A DNA stretch of 64,000 nucleotides, from NCBI RefSeq assembly GCF_017794765.1, contig NZ_CP051236.1, forward strand, positions 1,940,388-2,004,387, read 5' to 3'. The stretch comes from Nitratireductor sp. Lineage in GTDB: Bacteria; Pseudomonadota; Alphaproteobacteria; Rhizobiales; Rhizobiaceae. The position numbers were made by a program, and so were the translations under genes. Below the pieces are notes generated by a model. The model was given only the letters and a program-made list of their open reading frames with translations. It was not told the DNA's origin and ran no database searches. This document shows positions 54,007-63,291 of the stretch, piece by piece; position 1 is the first letter of the stretch; each line of letters begins with the position of its first letter.

Positions 54007-55524
54007 ATGGGCTTGACACCTTTAAAGGGGCTTCTTTTTCTCTCCGGCGCTGTCGTGGCGGGTCTCGGGGCCGCATATGTTATGGGCGCCTTCGAAACAC
54101 GGGAACCTTCCCCGGCAGGTCTGTCATCGATGCCGTCTCCCGAACCGGACGCATCTTCGACCCCGGCGAAGCTGAATGAGCCGGATGCCGGCCCCGGAAC
54201 AAAGGAAGCGCGCCTGGAAGGGCCAGACGATGCTGAGACGGACAACAGGGCTTCTGAAACTCTGAAGTCTGCTCAGGAGATTGAACCGCCGACATTCGAC
54301 GTTGTGCGGGTCGAGCCCAATGGATCGATGGTGGTCGCTGGCAAGGCTGCGCCCAATGCGCGGGTCGAGATCATCAATGGAGCGACCGTTCTTGGAACCA
54401 CGATAAGCGGTCCTTCAGGCGATTTCGCGGCTGTGCTTGATGAGCCTCTGAAGCCAGGGGACTACCAGATCGTTTTGCGGGCAACGACACCAGAAAACCT
54501 TGCCGCGACATCCGTTGAAACGGCTATCGTTACAGTGCCCGACAGCGAAACCGGACAGGTGCTTGCACTTGTCGATCAACCGGGTGCGCCCAGCCGCCTG
54601 ATCACGGTGCCTGAAGCCACAGCCCCCGAAGAGGGCAAGGCGCAGATGGAAGGGGAAGAGAAGGCCGAAGCCACACCAGCAGGCCAGGAGCAAGCGGTCT
54701 CGGTAGAAACGCCGCAGGCCGAACCCGCACCAGCCAACGCTCAGGTCATGAGCCCGCCGACGGAAGAGACCGCGCCTGCAGCCGAGCAGCCATCGCCGTC
54801 CGCTTCAACAATCGCGCAAACCTCTACGCCCCCCGCGGCAAGCCCGGAAACCCCCTTTATCGAAGCGGTCGAGATTGATGGACGCCAGGTCTTCGTTGCC
54901 GGTGCGGCTCGACCCGGCAGCACGATCCGTGTCTACGTGAATCAGATTCTTCTGGGAGAAACGGTCACCACACCCAATGGACGTTTCCTGATCGAAGCGA
55001 CCCGTGAACTGCCCACCGGTGATTATATCGTGCGCGCTGACATGCTTTCTGATGATGGTCGCAGCGTCATTGCCCGTGCAGCCGTGCCTTTCACGAGGTC
55101 GGAGGGTGAGCAGGTGGCGGCTGTCGCTGCCCCGAATGCCGGGCCGGACGTGCGCAATGATGCTTCCGATGACAAGGATGCCCGTCTACCGACCACCGAG
55201 ACGCCCAAAACGATGCAGGAGCAGAAGACTGCTGCAGCGGCGACTGCGTCTGCTGATCCGGAGACCACGGCTCCAAAGCTCGCTCCGGTGGATGGCTCTG
55301 TCATCATCCGTCGCGGCGACACCCTCTGGCATATTTCCCGCCGGGTCTATGGCCGCGGCATTCGCTACACCACGCTCTATCTGGCCAATCAGGACCAGAT
55401 CGAAGACCCTGACCGCATCTGGCCGGGGCAGGTTTTTGCCGTGCCTGAAAGCACGGAGGAAGGCGAAGCCGCCGATATGGATGCTATCGAGGATCGGACG
55501 GTCAAACCGGACAGCCCAAATTAG
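54007..55524 (+). CDS. Repeat protein with two Ig-like domains and C-terminal LysM
   Basis: 505 residues. N-terminal membrane anchor (LLFLSGAVVAGLGAAYVMGAF), then a low-complexity Pro/Ala/Glu-rich spacer. Two similar modules follow: FDVVRVEPNGSMVVAGKAAPNARVEII around 98-124 and IEAVEIDGRQVFVAGAARPGSTIRVYV around 285-311, each continuing GTTISGPSGDFAAVLDEPL or GETVTTPNGRFLIEATREL, as in bacterial Ig-like folds. A second acidic linker and a LysM domain (VIIRRGDTLWHISRRVYGRGIRYTTLYLANQDQI) end the protein. Probably a peptidoglycan-binding envelope protein. Function unknown. Confidence 0.85.
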   Translation: MGLTPLKGLLFLSGAVVAGLGAAYVMGAFETREPSPAGLSSMPSPEPDASSTPAKLNEPDAGPGTKEARLEGPDDAETDNRASETLKSAQEIEPPTFDVVRVEPNGSMVVAGKAAPNARVEIINGATVLGTTISGPSGDFAAVLDEPLKPGDYQIVLRATTPENLAATSVETAIVTVPDSETGQVLALVDQPGAPSRLITVPEATAPEEGKAQMEGEEKAEATPAGQEQAVSVETPQAEPAPANAQVMSPPTEETAPAAEQPSPSASTIAQTSTPPAASPETPFIEAVEIDGRQVFVAGAARPGSTIRVYVNQILLGETVTTPNGRFLIEATRELPTGDYIVRADMLSDDGRSVIARAAVPFTRSEGEQVAAVAAPNAGPDVRNDASDDKDARLPTTETPKTMQEQKTAAAATASADPETTAPKLAPVDGSVIIRRGDTLWHISRRVYGRGIRYTTLYLANQDQIEDPDRIWPGQVFAVPESTEEGEAADMDAIEDRTVKPDSPN

Positions 55525-55548
55525 TCGACAACAAAATTTTTCTTTGCC

Positions 55549-55597
55549 TTGAAATCGCGAGACCTTTCATCGTATATCGCCGATGAACGATGAAAGG
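55549..55597 (+). promoter_or_regulatory. arsR promoter with overlapping operator-like inverted repeat
   Basis: TTGAAA (55549-55554), an 18-nt spacer, and TATATC (55573-55578) form a plausible sigma-70-type promoter. CCTTTCATCG (55563-55572) and CGATGAAAGG (55588-55597) are exact inverted arms flanking the -10 box, and CGATGAA is directly repeated at 55581 and 55588. Position over the promoter suits autorepression by the adjacent ArsR. Confidence 0.65.
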
Positions 55598-55604
55598 TTC
55601 AGCC

Positions 55605-55964
55605 ATGCCCAGAACTATGCCGGACACGTGCTGCGCGCATCACGCCATCACGAGGGGTGTGAGTGCGCTGTCTCATCCTGCACGCATAGAGATACTCAAG
55701 CATCTTTCGGGCTATGATGCATGTTGCTGCAAGGATGTGGTGAGACACCTTCACCTCGCGCAGTCGACGGTCTCCCAGCACTTGAAAGTGCTCGTGGATG
55801 CGGGGCTCGTGCATGTGCGTCCACAGCGTCAGAGTTCGCGCTATGAGGTCGACACAGAAGCTCTCCAAAGCCTGACCGAAGCCCTGGCGCATCTGACGCA
55901 GACCTGCATCGACGCCAAGAAAAGCAGAAAATCAAACCACGAGGCCGAAGCGAATGACCAGTAA
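55605..55964 (+). CDS. ArsR/SmtB family metalloregulator
   Basis: 119 residues from ATG 55605 (AAAGG 7 nt upstream; ATG 55590 is in frame but would overlap the operator). Winged helix: SALSHPARIEILKHLSG, then DACCCKDVVRHLHLAQSTVSQHLKVLVDAGLVH. Cysteines C9, C10, C40, C41, C42 and H12, H13 are candidate metal or metalloid ligands. Overlaps the ABC exporter gene by 11 bp, so it likely controls it. Confidence 0.92.
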   Translation: MPRTMPDTCCAHHAITRGVSALSHPARIEILKHLSGYDACCCKDVVRHLHLAQSTVSQHLKVLVDAGLVHVRPQRQSSRYEVDTEALQSLTEALAHLTQTCIDAKKSRKSNHEAEANDQ

Positions 55965-57831
55965 AACCGTATCCGCCGAGGGTTCGACTTTCCAGACCTT
56001 GCGCAATCTCTGGCCCTATATGTGGCCGTCCCACCGGGCGGATCTGAAACGGCGTGTAGTCATCGCCGCATTCTTCCTGGTGCTCGCCAAGGTCATTCTT
56101 GTCTTTGTTCCGTATTTTTACAAATGGGCCACCAACGTCCTGTCCGGTGAAGGCGAGGCGCCCGGCTTCCTACCCGCCATTCTGGCCGGACCGATCATGT
56201 TGGTCGTGGCTTACAATGTCGTGCGTGTGGTCCAGCTTGGTTTTAACCAGTTGCGCGATGCGCTTTTTGCAAGTGTGGGGCAGCATGCGGTACGCCAGCT
56301 TGCCCACCGCACCTTTGTCCACATGCATCAGTTGTCGCTGCGCTTCCATCTGGAGCGGCGCACGGGCGGGCTGTCGCGCATCATCGAGCGTGGCACCAAG
56401 GGTATCGACACGATCGTCCGCTTCACGATCCTGAACTCGATACCCACGGTTCTCGAGTTCGTTCTCGCCGCGGGTATTTTCGCATTCGCCTATGGCTGGG
56501 TCTACGTTGCGATCATCGCCGTTACGGTCTGGCTCTATACCTGGTTCACGATCCGAGCGAGTGACTGGCGCATCGGAATTCGTCGGCAGATGAATGATTC
56601 GGATACCGATGCCAACACCAAGGCCATCGATTCCCTGCTCAATTTCGAAACGGTCAAATATTTCAATAACGAAGCGATGGAGGCCCGGCGTTTCGACCGG
56701 TCCATGGCGCGCTACGAGGATGCGGCAACCCGCACCTGGACATCGCTGGGCTGGCTCAATTTCGGTCAGGGCGTCATTCTGGGGCTGGGCATGACCGCCG
56801 CCATGGGGCTGTCGGCCTACGAGGTGATGCGCGGTACACAGACGGTTGGCGATTTCGTTTTCATCAACGCGATGCTGATGCAGCTTTCCATTCCTCTGAA
56901 CTTCATCGGCTTTGTTTATCGCGAAATCCGGCAGGGCCTGACCGATATCGAGCAGATGTTCGATCTGCTTGACGTTCGTGCTGAGGTCACCGACAGGCCC
57001 GATGCAGAGACACTCACCGTTGAGGAGGGCGACGTCCGCTTCGAGAATGTGCGTTTTTCCTATGATCCTGAACGGCCGATCCTCAAAGGCATCAGCTTCG
57101 AAATCCCGGCCGGAAAGACTGTCGCCGTTGTCGGCCCTTCCGGTGCAGGGAAGTCCACCATCTCACGCCTTCTTTTCCGCTTCTACGATGCGCAGAGCGG
57201 TGAGATCACAATAGACGGGCAGAATGTGAAGGATGTGACGCAGGAAAGTCTGCGCGCGGCTATCGGAATGGTCCCACAGGATACGGTGCTCTTCAACGAC
57301 ACCATTGCCTACAATATCCGGTACGGCAGGCCTGACGCCAGCGATGAAGAGGTGCGCAAGGCGGCCGAATTGGCTCAGATCGGTTCGTTCATCGAGAGTT
57401 TGCCGGAAGGATATGACACGATGGTCGGTGAGCGCGGGCTAAAGCTTTCTGGCGGTGAAAAGCAGCGTGTCGCCATCGCCCGCACGATCCTCAAGGCACC
57501 ACCCATTCTCCTGCTTGACGAGGCCACGTCAGCCCTTGATACGCATACGGAGCAGGAGATTCAGACGGCGCTCGACACCGTCAGCCGCGGGCGGACCACA
57601 CTGGTGATCGCGCATCGGTTGTCGACCGTGATCAATGCAGATGAGATCATCGTGTTGAAAGGCGGAGAGATAGCCGAACGGGGACGCCATGGAGATCTTC
57701 TTGCGGCTGGCGGCCTGTACGCCGAAATGTGGAACAGGCAGCGCGAAGCAACCGAGGCCGAGGAACGCCTGCGCAAGGCGCGTGAAACCGATGAACTGGG
57801 CATCGTGGTTCGCCGGAAGCCAGCATATTAG
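55954..57831 (+). CDS. Atm1/HMT1-type ABC exporter (fused membrane and ATPase domains)
   Basis: 625 residues. N-terminal membrane domain with about six helices and the SDTDANTKAIDSLLNFETVKYFNNE loop diagnostic of the Atm1 group. Nucleotide-binding domain: Walker A GPSGAGKST at about 394-402, LSGGEKQR signature at about 498, Walker B ILLLDEATSALD and H-loop IAHRLST. Family members export glutathione-linked sulfur or metal species; coupling to ArsR supports a metal-defence role, while housekeeping Atm1 function remains possible. Confidence 0.95.
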   Translation: MTSKTVSAEGSTFQTLRNLWPYMWPSHRADLKRRVVIAAFFLVLAKVILVFVPYFYKWATNVLSGEGEAPGFLPAILAGPIMLVVAYNVVRVVQLGFNQLRDALFASVGQHAVRQLAHRTFVHMHQLSLRFHLERRTGGLSRIIERGTKGIDTIVRFTILNSIPTVLEFVLAAGIFAFAYGWVYVAIIAVTVWLYTWFTIRASDWRIGIRRQMNDSDTDANTKAIDSLLNFETVKYFNNEAMEARRFDRSMARYEDAATRTWTSLGWLNFGQGVILGLGMTAAMGLSAYEVMRGTQTVGDFVFINAMLMQLSIPLNFIGFVYREIRQGLTDIEQMFDLLDVRAEVTDRPDAETLTVEEGDVRFENVRFSYDPERPILKGISFEIPAGKTVAVVGPSGAGKSTISRLLFRFYDAQSGEITIDGQNVKDVTQESLRAAIGMVPQDTVLFNDTIAYNIRYGRPDASDEEVRKAAELAQIGSFIESLPEGYDTMVGERGLKLSGGEKQRVAIARTILKAPPILLLDEATSALDTHTEQEIQTALDTVSRGRTTLVIAHRLSTVINADEIIVLKGGEIAERGRHGDLLAAGGLYAEMWNRQREATEAEERLRKARETDELGIVVRRKPAY

Positions 57832-57973
57832 TGGCCATCCCGCAGCTCGCTGACGTGTATCGAAAGGACACGCAGGTGTTGGAAACGGGCCGGCAGTCCT
57901 GTTGATGCGTTGCGGGAGAACCCGGATTCCGTTACCAAGGCGGCACATTCATTCGATTTGAAAGTGGCCGCCC

Positions 57974-58672
57974 ATGAGCCTGATTGACACGATCCGCAAC
58001 ACTCTGGTGCCGATCCACCGCGAGGGATACCCATTTATTGCGGCCTTTGCGGGCGCTACGATTGTACTGGGTTTGATCTGGGGGCCGTTGTTCTGGATCG
58101 GTCTGATCCTCACGGCCTGGTGCATCTACTTTTACCGTGACCCCGAGCGCGTCACCCCGGTTGACGACAGTCTGGTGATTGCGCCTGCGGATGGCGTGGT
58201 GTCCTTCGTGGGCCCCGCCGTCCCGCCTGCGGAACTTGGCATGGGCGACGGGGAGATGACCCGCGTTTCCGTTTTCATGAATGTCTTCTCCTGCCACATC
58301 AATCGCGCGCCGGTACGCGGCCGGATTTCGCTGATCGAGCATCGCCCGGGCCGTTTCCTCAATGCCGAGCTCGACAAGGCGAGCACCGAGAACGAGCGCA
58401 ACGGTCTGGTGATCGAGAGTCCCCACGGCCCGGTTCCGGTGGTGCAGATCGCGGGGTTGGTCGCAAGACGCATTGTCTGCTGGGCAGAAGCACCCGGCCA
58501 GATCTCTGTCGGCGAGCGTTTCGGCCTGATCCGCTTCGGGTCCCGTGTCGACGTCTATCTCCCTTCAGGCGCGGTGCCACAGGTTGCCATAGGTCAGACC
58601 GCCGTTGGCGGCGAAACTGTGATCGCCGCTTTCGGGCATGACCTCAAGCAGCCCATCGTCAGGGTTTCCTGA
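57974..58672 (+). CDS. psd: Phosphatidylserine decarboxylase
   Basis: 232 residues, the short type-II-like form. Self-cleavage at Gly189-Ser190 ([13 protein letters not shown]) generates the pyruvoyl group. [15 protein letters not shown] and the N-terminal hydrophobic segment are typical. Makes phosphatidylethanolamine from phosphatidylserine at the membrane. Its stop TGA overlaps the pssA start (TGATG). Confidence 0.96.
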   Translation: MSLIDTIRNTLVPIHREGYPFIAAFAGATIVLGLIWGPLFWIGLILTAWCIYFYRDPERVTPVDDSLVIAPADGVVSFVGPAVPPAELGMGDGEMTRVSVFMNVFSCHINRAPVRGRISLIEHRPGRFLNAELDKASTENERNGLVIESPHGPVPVVQIAGLVARRIVCWAEAPGQISVGERFGLIRFGSRVDVYLPSGAVPQVAIGQTAVGGETVIAAFGHDLKQPIVRVS

Positions 58673-59496
58673 TGGCCGGGCCCTTTCCACCATTCGAGCC
58701 GCATGGCGGGGGCGGGCCGAAACTTAGTGAAATTCCGTTGCGCATGCTGGTGCCGAACGTCATAACCGTTCTGGCAATTTGCGCCGGGCTTTCCGGTATA
58801 CGACTGGCCTTCGAGCACCGTGTCGAAACGGCGGTGGTCATGGTGCTGATTGCTGCTTTTCTTGACGCGGTGGATGGGCGTGTGGCGCGCATGCTCAAGG
58901 CTTCGTCGAAATTCGGCGCACAGATGGATTCACTTGCCGACATCGTGAATTTCGGTGTCGCCCCGGCGCTTGTCCTCTATGCCTATGTTCTGGACAGGGC
59001 TGGCGCACTCGGCTGGATTGCAGCGCTCCTGTTTGCCATCGCCTGTTGTCTGAGGCTAGCGCGGTTCAATGTGATGCTTGAGGATCCGGAACGGCCCGCC
59101 TGGCACACGGATTATTTTGTTGGTGTTCCCGCGCCTGCCGGAGCGGCGCTTGTGCTCCTGCCAGTTTACCTGGGCTTTCTCGGCATTGCGCCGGATACCA
59201 CCATGGCCTTTGCCGCATCGGCCTATACCGTTCTGATCGGCTTCCTGCTGGTGAGCCGCTTGCCGGTCTATTCGGGAAAGAGCTCAGGGAGCCGTGTCCC
59301 GCGTGAATATGTTCTTCCACTGATTCTGGGGCTGGCGCTCTACGTGCTTCTTCTAACCAGCTTTACCTGGATGACCCTGACGGTCTCAGCGCTTGGTTAT
59401 CTGGTTTTTCTTGTTTTCAGCATGCGGGCCTACGCCCGCCGTGCGGAACTGGAAGACAGGAAAGTTGCAGAAGAAGCCGGTGACGGCCCGACGTAA
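58672..59496 (+). CDS. pssA: CDP-diacylglycerol-serine O-phosphatidyltransferase
   Basis: 274 residues, about eight membrane helices. CDP-alcohol phosphatidyltransferase motif DAVDGRVARMLKASSKFGAQMDSLAD. Forms phosphatidylserine from CDP-diacylglycerol and serine, giving the substrate to the coupled Psd. The N-terminal Pro/Gly-rich stretch is cytosolic. Convergent with the acyltransferase gene. Confidence 0.95.
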   Translation: MAGPFPPFEPHGGGGPKLSEIPLRMLVPNVITVLAICAGLSGIRLAFEHRVETAVVMVLIAAFLDAVDGRVARMLKASSKFGAQMDSLADIVNFGVAPALVLYAYVLDRAGALGWIAALLFAIACCLRLARFNVMLEDPERPAWHTDYFVGVPAPAGAALVLLPVYLGFLGIAPDTTMAFAASAYTVLIGFLLVSRLPVYSGKSSGSRVPREYVLPLILGLALYVLLLTSFTWMTLTVSALGYLVFLVFSMRAYARRAELEDRKVAEEAGDGPT

Positions 59497-59505
59497 TTTC
59501 CCGTA

Positions 59506-60171
59506 TCAGGTCTCGACTGTTGGCGCAGGGGCGCCACGAACCTCGATCATTCGGCCAAAGAGGGCTTCGGAAGCGCGCATGTCTTCCCTGCCAGAGCGTG
59601 CGATCAAGGCCTCGATCGTCATCGGAGGCAGGGTGCGTACGTGGCGCGCCGGTACCAACCCGCGCCGCTCCATATAGACAGGGACCACGTTTGCCTCGGC
59701 CTTGAGCGCAATCCGTGCGACGGCACGAAACAGGCGAAACGCCTTGGTGTCCGGCTCCGTGTCGTCAGGCATGTAGACGGCAAGTCGACCATTCCCTTTG
59801 AGGCGGCGCACAAGCCTGCGGCTGACGAAAACATGATGCGCGTTGAAGGCAATCGTGCGGGCGAGCGCGCGCCAGGGCTCGAGAAGTGGTGACTTTGCCG
59901 ATGCTTCGTCCAGAATATGCAGCGTGTCGTCCGGCAACAGTGCAAGCATCGTCGCAGGGTCGAGGCTGGACTGATGCCAAACTGCATAGATCACCGGGGT
60001 TTCGGCTTTCCGCGCCAAATCGATCTCACGATCGCTGATGCGGAATACGAGCTTCAAAGGCGCATGCAAGGCCGCCTGGTGAAAGCTGACACCGCGGCGA
60101 TACTGGACGATGCCTGCCATGGCGGCCCACACCGCCAGAACAAGCAGCACGAATTCGATGATCAGTATCAT
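59506..60171 (-). CDS. PlsC-like lysophospholipid/glycerophosphate acyltransferase
   Basis: 221 residues. N-terminal anchor LIIEFVLLVLAVWAAMAGIV, then the catalytic HX4D box VWHQSSLDPAT at about residue 65-75 and ALARTIAFNAHHVFVSRR with the second block. Predicted 1-acyl-glycerol-3-phosphate acyltransferase family; motif order is slightly degenerate, so an alternative acyl acceptor is possible. GGAG precedes ATG 60171. Downstream of an SDR gene on the same strand with a 202-bp gap. Confidence 0.8.
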   Translation of the reverse strand: MILIIEFVLLVLAVWAAMAGIVQYRRGVSFHQAALHAPLKLVFRISDREIDLARKAETPVIYAVWHQSSLDPATMLALLPDDTLHILDEASAKSPLLEPWRALARTIAFNAHHVFVSRRLVRRLKGNGRLAVYMPDDTEPDTKAFRLFRAVARIALKAEANVVPVYMERRGLVPARHVRTLPPMTIEALIARSGREDMRASEALFGRMIEVRGAPAPTVET

Positions 60172-60373
60172 GCCGCATCTCCCAATCGCCGGTCCTTTAC
60201 CATTGGGCGCAGCCCGGCATAATTCTCAATGTTCGGTCGGTCACGTCGAAGACGCAGACCTTTCCGCAGCCCCTCGCGGCGCGGTCTCTTCGTCCGCTGC
60301 CGGGTGGAAAGGTAACGAATGCGTTCCGCAGGTCAATCGTGAAGTCTGGTTTGAAACCGAGCCTGTATCCGCT

Positions 60374-61123
60374 TCATTCAGGCATCTGATAGCGAGTGAA
60401 GCGATTCTTCTTCACATCGAAGATCAGTCCTGTTTCTGCCAGTTCGGGGCTGGCAAGCGGCAGGATTTTGGCAGCCACTTCAGACGGGTGCGGCAATGTC
60501 TCGGGGTCTTCGCCCGGCATGGCTTGTGCGCGCATGGCGGTTCGCGTAGCGCCTGGGTTCACGGAATTGACCCGCAACGACATGTTCTTCGTTTCATCGG
60601 CCCAGGAGCGTGCCATCGCCTCAACAGCCGCCTTGGAGGCTGCATAGGGCCCCCAGAATGCGCGCGCGGAATGTGCCGCTCCCGATGACATCACGATGGC
60701 GCGTCCCGCATCTGAAGCACGCAGCAGCGGGTCCACTGACCGGATCAACCGCCAGGTGCCGGTCACATTGATGTTCATGACCTTCTCGAAGACCTTGGCC
60801 TCCACATGGCCAAGCGGCGCGATCACGCCGAGAACGCCGGCATTGGCAACCAGGATATCCAGTTTGCCCCAGCGCTCATGGATAGCGCCGCCGATACGGT
60901 CGATGCCGGCCATGTCGCTCAGGTCAAGCGGAACAAGCGTGGCTTCGCCGCCTGCAGCCTTGATCTCATCGTCGAGTTCTTCAAGACCACCGACAGTGCG
61001 CGCCACTGCAATGACATGCGCGCCACACGCTGCAAGCTCCTTTGCCAGAAAATAGCCGATGCCGCGGGATGCGCCGGTGACAAGAGCCAGCCGGCCTTTC
61101 AAGTCTGGTTTGGTGTCTGTCAT
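60374..61123 (-). CDS. Short-chain dehydrogenase/reductase
   Basis: 249 residues from ATG 61123. NAD(P) motif VTGASRGIGYFLAKELAACGAHVI near residue 15, VANAGVLG, catalytic serine in IVMSSGAAH and YAASK (Y and K of the SDR triad). Substrate unknown. Start overlaps the purF stop by 4 nt, so co-translated with purF, though no functional link is obvious. Confidence 0.93.
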   Translation of the reverse strand: MTDTKPDLKGRLALVTGASRGIGYFLAKELAACGAHVIAVARTVGGLEELDDEIKAAGGEATLVPLDLSDMAGIDRIGGAIHERWGKLDILVANAGVLGVIAPLGHVEAKVFEKVMNINVTGTWRLIRSVDPLLRASDAGRAIVMSSGAAHSARAFWGPYAASKAAVEAMARSWADETKNMSLRVNSVNPGATRTAMRAQAMPGEDPETLPHPSEVAAKILPLASPELAETGLIFDVKKNRFTRYQMPE

Positions 61124-62613
61124 TGACCGCCTGCTGCGAGAAGGGAAAGCGTGCGCACATTGTCTGTGCTGTCGTGATCGGTCAACCGCGTCGGGTAGTC
61201 CTTGGTGAAGCAGGCGTCGCAATATTGCGGCTGCTCTGAATTGCGTGCCGCCTCGCCAACCGCGCGGTAGAGCCCGTCAATTGTCAGGAAGGCGAGCGAA
61301 TCCACCCGAATGAACTCCGCCATCTCCTCGATCGACATGCGTGATGCCAGAAGCTTCGTGGCTTCGGGGGTGTCTACCCCGTAGAAACAGGGCGAACGTG
61401 TGGGCGGGGAGGCGATGCGCATATGCACTTCGGCTGCGCCCGCATCGCGCACCATCTGCACGATCTTCTGACTTGTTGTGCCGCGCACGATGGAATCATC
61501 CACCAGCACAACCCGCTTGCCCTCAATGCAGCGGCGATTTGCGTTGTGCTTCAGCTTCACACCCATATGGCGGATGGAATCGGTCGGCTGAATGAAGGTA
61601 CGTCCCACATAGTGGTTGCGTATGATTCCCAGTTCGAAGGGAAGGCCTGCGGCCTGAGCATAGCCAATGGCGGCAGGTGTGCCTGAGTCCGGAACCGGAA
61701 CGACAATATCAGCTTCGACTGGCATTTCGCGCGCGAGCTCGGCACCAATTTCCTTGCGCACCTCATACACATTGCGTCCCTCGACAAGAGAGTCGGGGCG
61801 CGCAAAATACACATACTCGAAAATGCAGAACCGAGGGTTCTCTTTGTTTTCAAACGGGAAAAAGCTCTCGATACCCTTTTCCGTCACGACCACCATTTCG
61901 CCCGGTTTCAAATCGCGCACGAACCGCGCGCCGATAATGTCGAGCGCACAGGTCTCCGAGGCCAGGATATAGGCGCCGTCGAGATCGCCCAGAACCAGCG
62001 GGCGTATACCCAGCGGATCGCGGCAACCGATCATTTTTTTCGATGTAAGCGCAACAATCGAGAAAGCGCCCTCAATCTGCTGCACGGCCTCGATGAAACG
62101 CGCATTGGTGTCGCGTTCCTTGCTGGTGGCGACCAGGTGCAGCACCGTCTCGGTGTCGGAAGTGGACGAGAAGATCGCCCCTTCCTTCTGCAGCTTGCGT
62201 TGCACCGTCATGGCGTTGGTAATGTTGCCGTTATGAGCGATCGCAAGTCCGCCATCAGCCAGTTCGGCGAAAAAGGGCTGGACGTTGCGCAGGCCTGAGC
62301 CGCCCGTCGTCGCATAGCGCGTGTGGCCGATGGCGCGGCTTCCGCTCAGGCGGTCGAGGACCGACTGTTTGGTGAAAGTATCGCCGATCAGGCCGATATG
62401 CCGCTCGACATGGAATTGGGTGCCATCGAAGGAGACGATGCCGGCTGCTTCCTGTCCACGGTGCTGCAGGGCGTGCAGGCCAAGCGTTACGATCGCCGCC
62501 GCGTCACTGCGCCCGAATATACCGAAGACGCCGCATTCATCATGAAAATGGTCGTCCGCTTCGCCTGCGAGAGGCAAATTGTCTTCCAGTGCCATTTCTG
62601 GCCGCCCTTTCAT
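61120..62613 (-). CDS. purF: Amidophosphoribosyltransferase
   Basis: 497 residues as read from ATG 62613; ATG 62595 with AAAGGG 9 nt upstream is an equally plausible start. The glutaminase nucleophile is Cys27 after a short propeptide (HDECGVFGIFG). GRVxxPRPP binding is replaced by the standard PRTase loop VVLVDDSIVRGTTSQKIVQ. First step of de novo purine synthesis. Downstream of cvpA, the classic pairing. Confidence 0.96.
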   Translation of the reverse strand: MKGRPEMALEDNLPLAGEADDHFHDECGVFGIFGRSDAAAIVTLGLHALQHRGQEAAGIVSFDGTQFHVERHIGLIGDTFTKQSVLDRLSGSRAIGHTRYATTGGSGLRNVQPFFAELADGGLAIAHNGNITNAMTVQRKLQKEGAIFSSTSDTETVLHLVATSKERDTNARFIEAVQQIEGAFSIVALTSKKMIGCRDPLGIRPLVLGDLDGAYILASETCALDIIGARFVRDLKPGEMVVVTEKGIESFFPFENKENPRFCIFEYVYFARPDSLVEGRNVYEVRKEIGAELAREMPVEADIVVPVPDSGTPAAIGYAQAAGLPFELGIIRNHYVGRTFIQPTDSIRHMGVKLKHNANRRCIEGKRVVLVDDSIVRGTTSQKIVQMVRDAGAAEVHMRIASPPTRSPCFYGVDTPEATKLLASRMSIEEMAEFIRVDSLAFLTIDGLYRAVGEAARNSEQPQYCDACFTKDYPTRLTDHDSTDNVRTLSLLAAGGQ

Positions 62614-62637
62614 TGTGACACAGACGGCCTGTGACCG

Positions 62638-63177
62638 TCAGTTTGCGGTTTCGCTCTCGCCGGATACCCCATCGGTGAGGCGGTCGAAAACCGAATTGTC
62701 CGGATCATCCGGAAGCATTCCCTGGATCCATTGGCCCACGCCGTCCAGCAACGGGCGGGATTTGGCTTCCGCTACCCAGCTGGGCGGGTTCGCACCCATC
62801 AGCCAGTTGAGAAACAGCAGCGCAACAGCCACCACCAGAATACCGCGTGCGGCACCGTAGAGGAAGCCGAGCGTGCGGTCGAGCGCACCGATCCGCGAAT
62901 CAATGATGAAGTCCGCGATCTTCATCGTGATGATCGTCACCACGATCAGCGCAATGAGGAAAACGACCGCTGCTGCAACCGCCAGGGCCAACATGTCATT
63001 GCTGATATAGGGCGTGACGTAGGGCAGAACCAGCGAATGAAAATAATAAGCTGCCACCGCCGCCGCCGCCCACGAGGCGATCGACAACACTTCGCGTGAG
63101 AAACCGCGCACCATGGCCAACATGGCCGAAACGAGCGTGAAGCCGACAAGAATTCCGTCAAGCAACGTGATTGGCAT
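62638..63177 (-). CDS. cvpA: CvpA family membrane protein
   Basis: 179 residues from ATG 63177 (GTG 63183 possible). Four hydrophobic helices, beginning ITLLDGILVGFTLVSAMLAMVRGFSREVLSIASW, and a short acidic C-terminus; DSRIGALDRTLGFLYGAARGILVV is the signature. Required for colicin V production in E. coli and often involved in bile/detergent tolerance. Follows radA in the same direction, precedes purF by 24 bp. Confidence 0.93.
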   Translation of the reverse strand: MPITLLDGILVGFTLVSAMLAMVRGFSREVLSIASWAAAAVAAYYFHSLVLPYVTPYISNDMLALAVAAAVVFLIALIVVTIITMKIADFIIDSRIGALDRTLGFLYGAARGILVVAVALLFLNWLMGANPPSWVAEAKSRPLLDGVGQWIQGMLPDDPDNSVFDRLTDGVSGESETAN

Positions 63178-63291
63178 TGTCACCCCTACTCCTTTGGCAG
63201 ATAGGATGCCCCCGCAAGGTCATTTTCTTCGTCTTTCGGGCCACTGTGCCGCCAATCGATCTGTTCAAACCGCCCCGCCAGGCCGCCCCAG

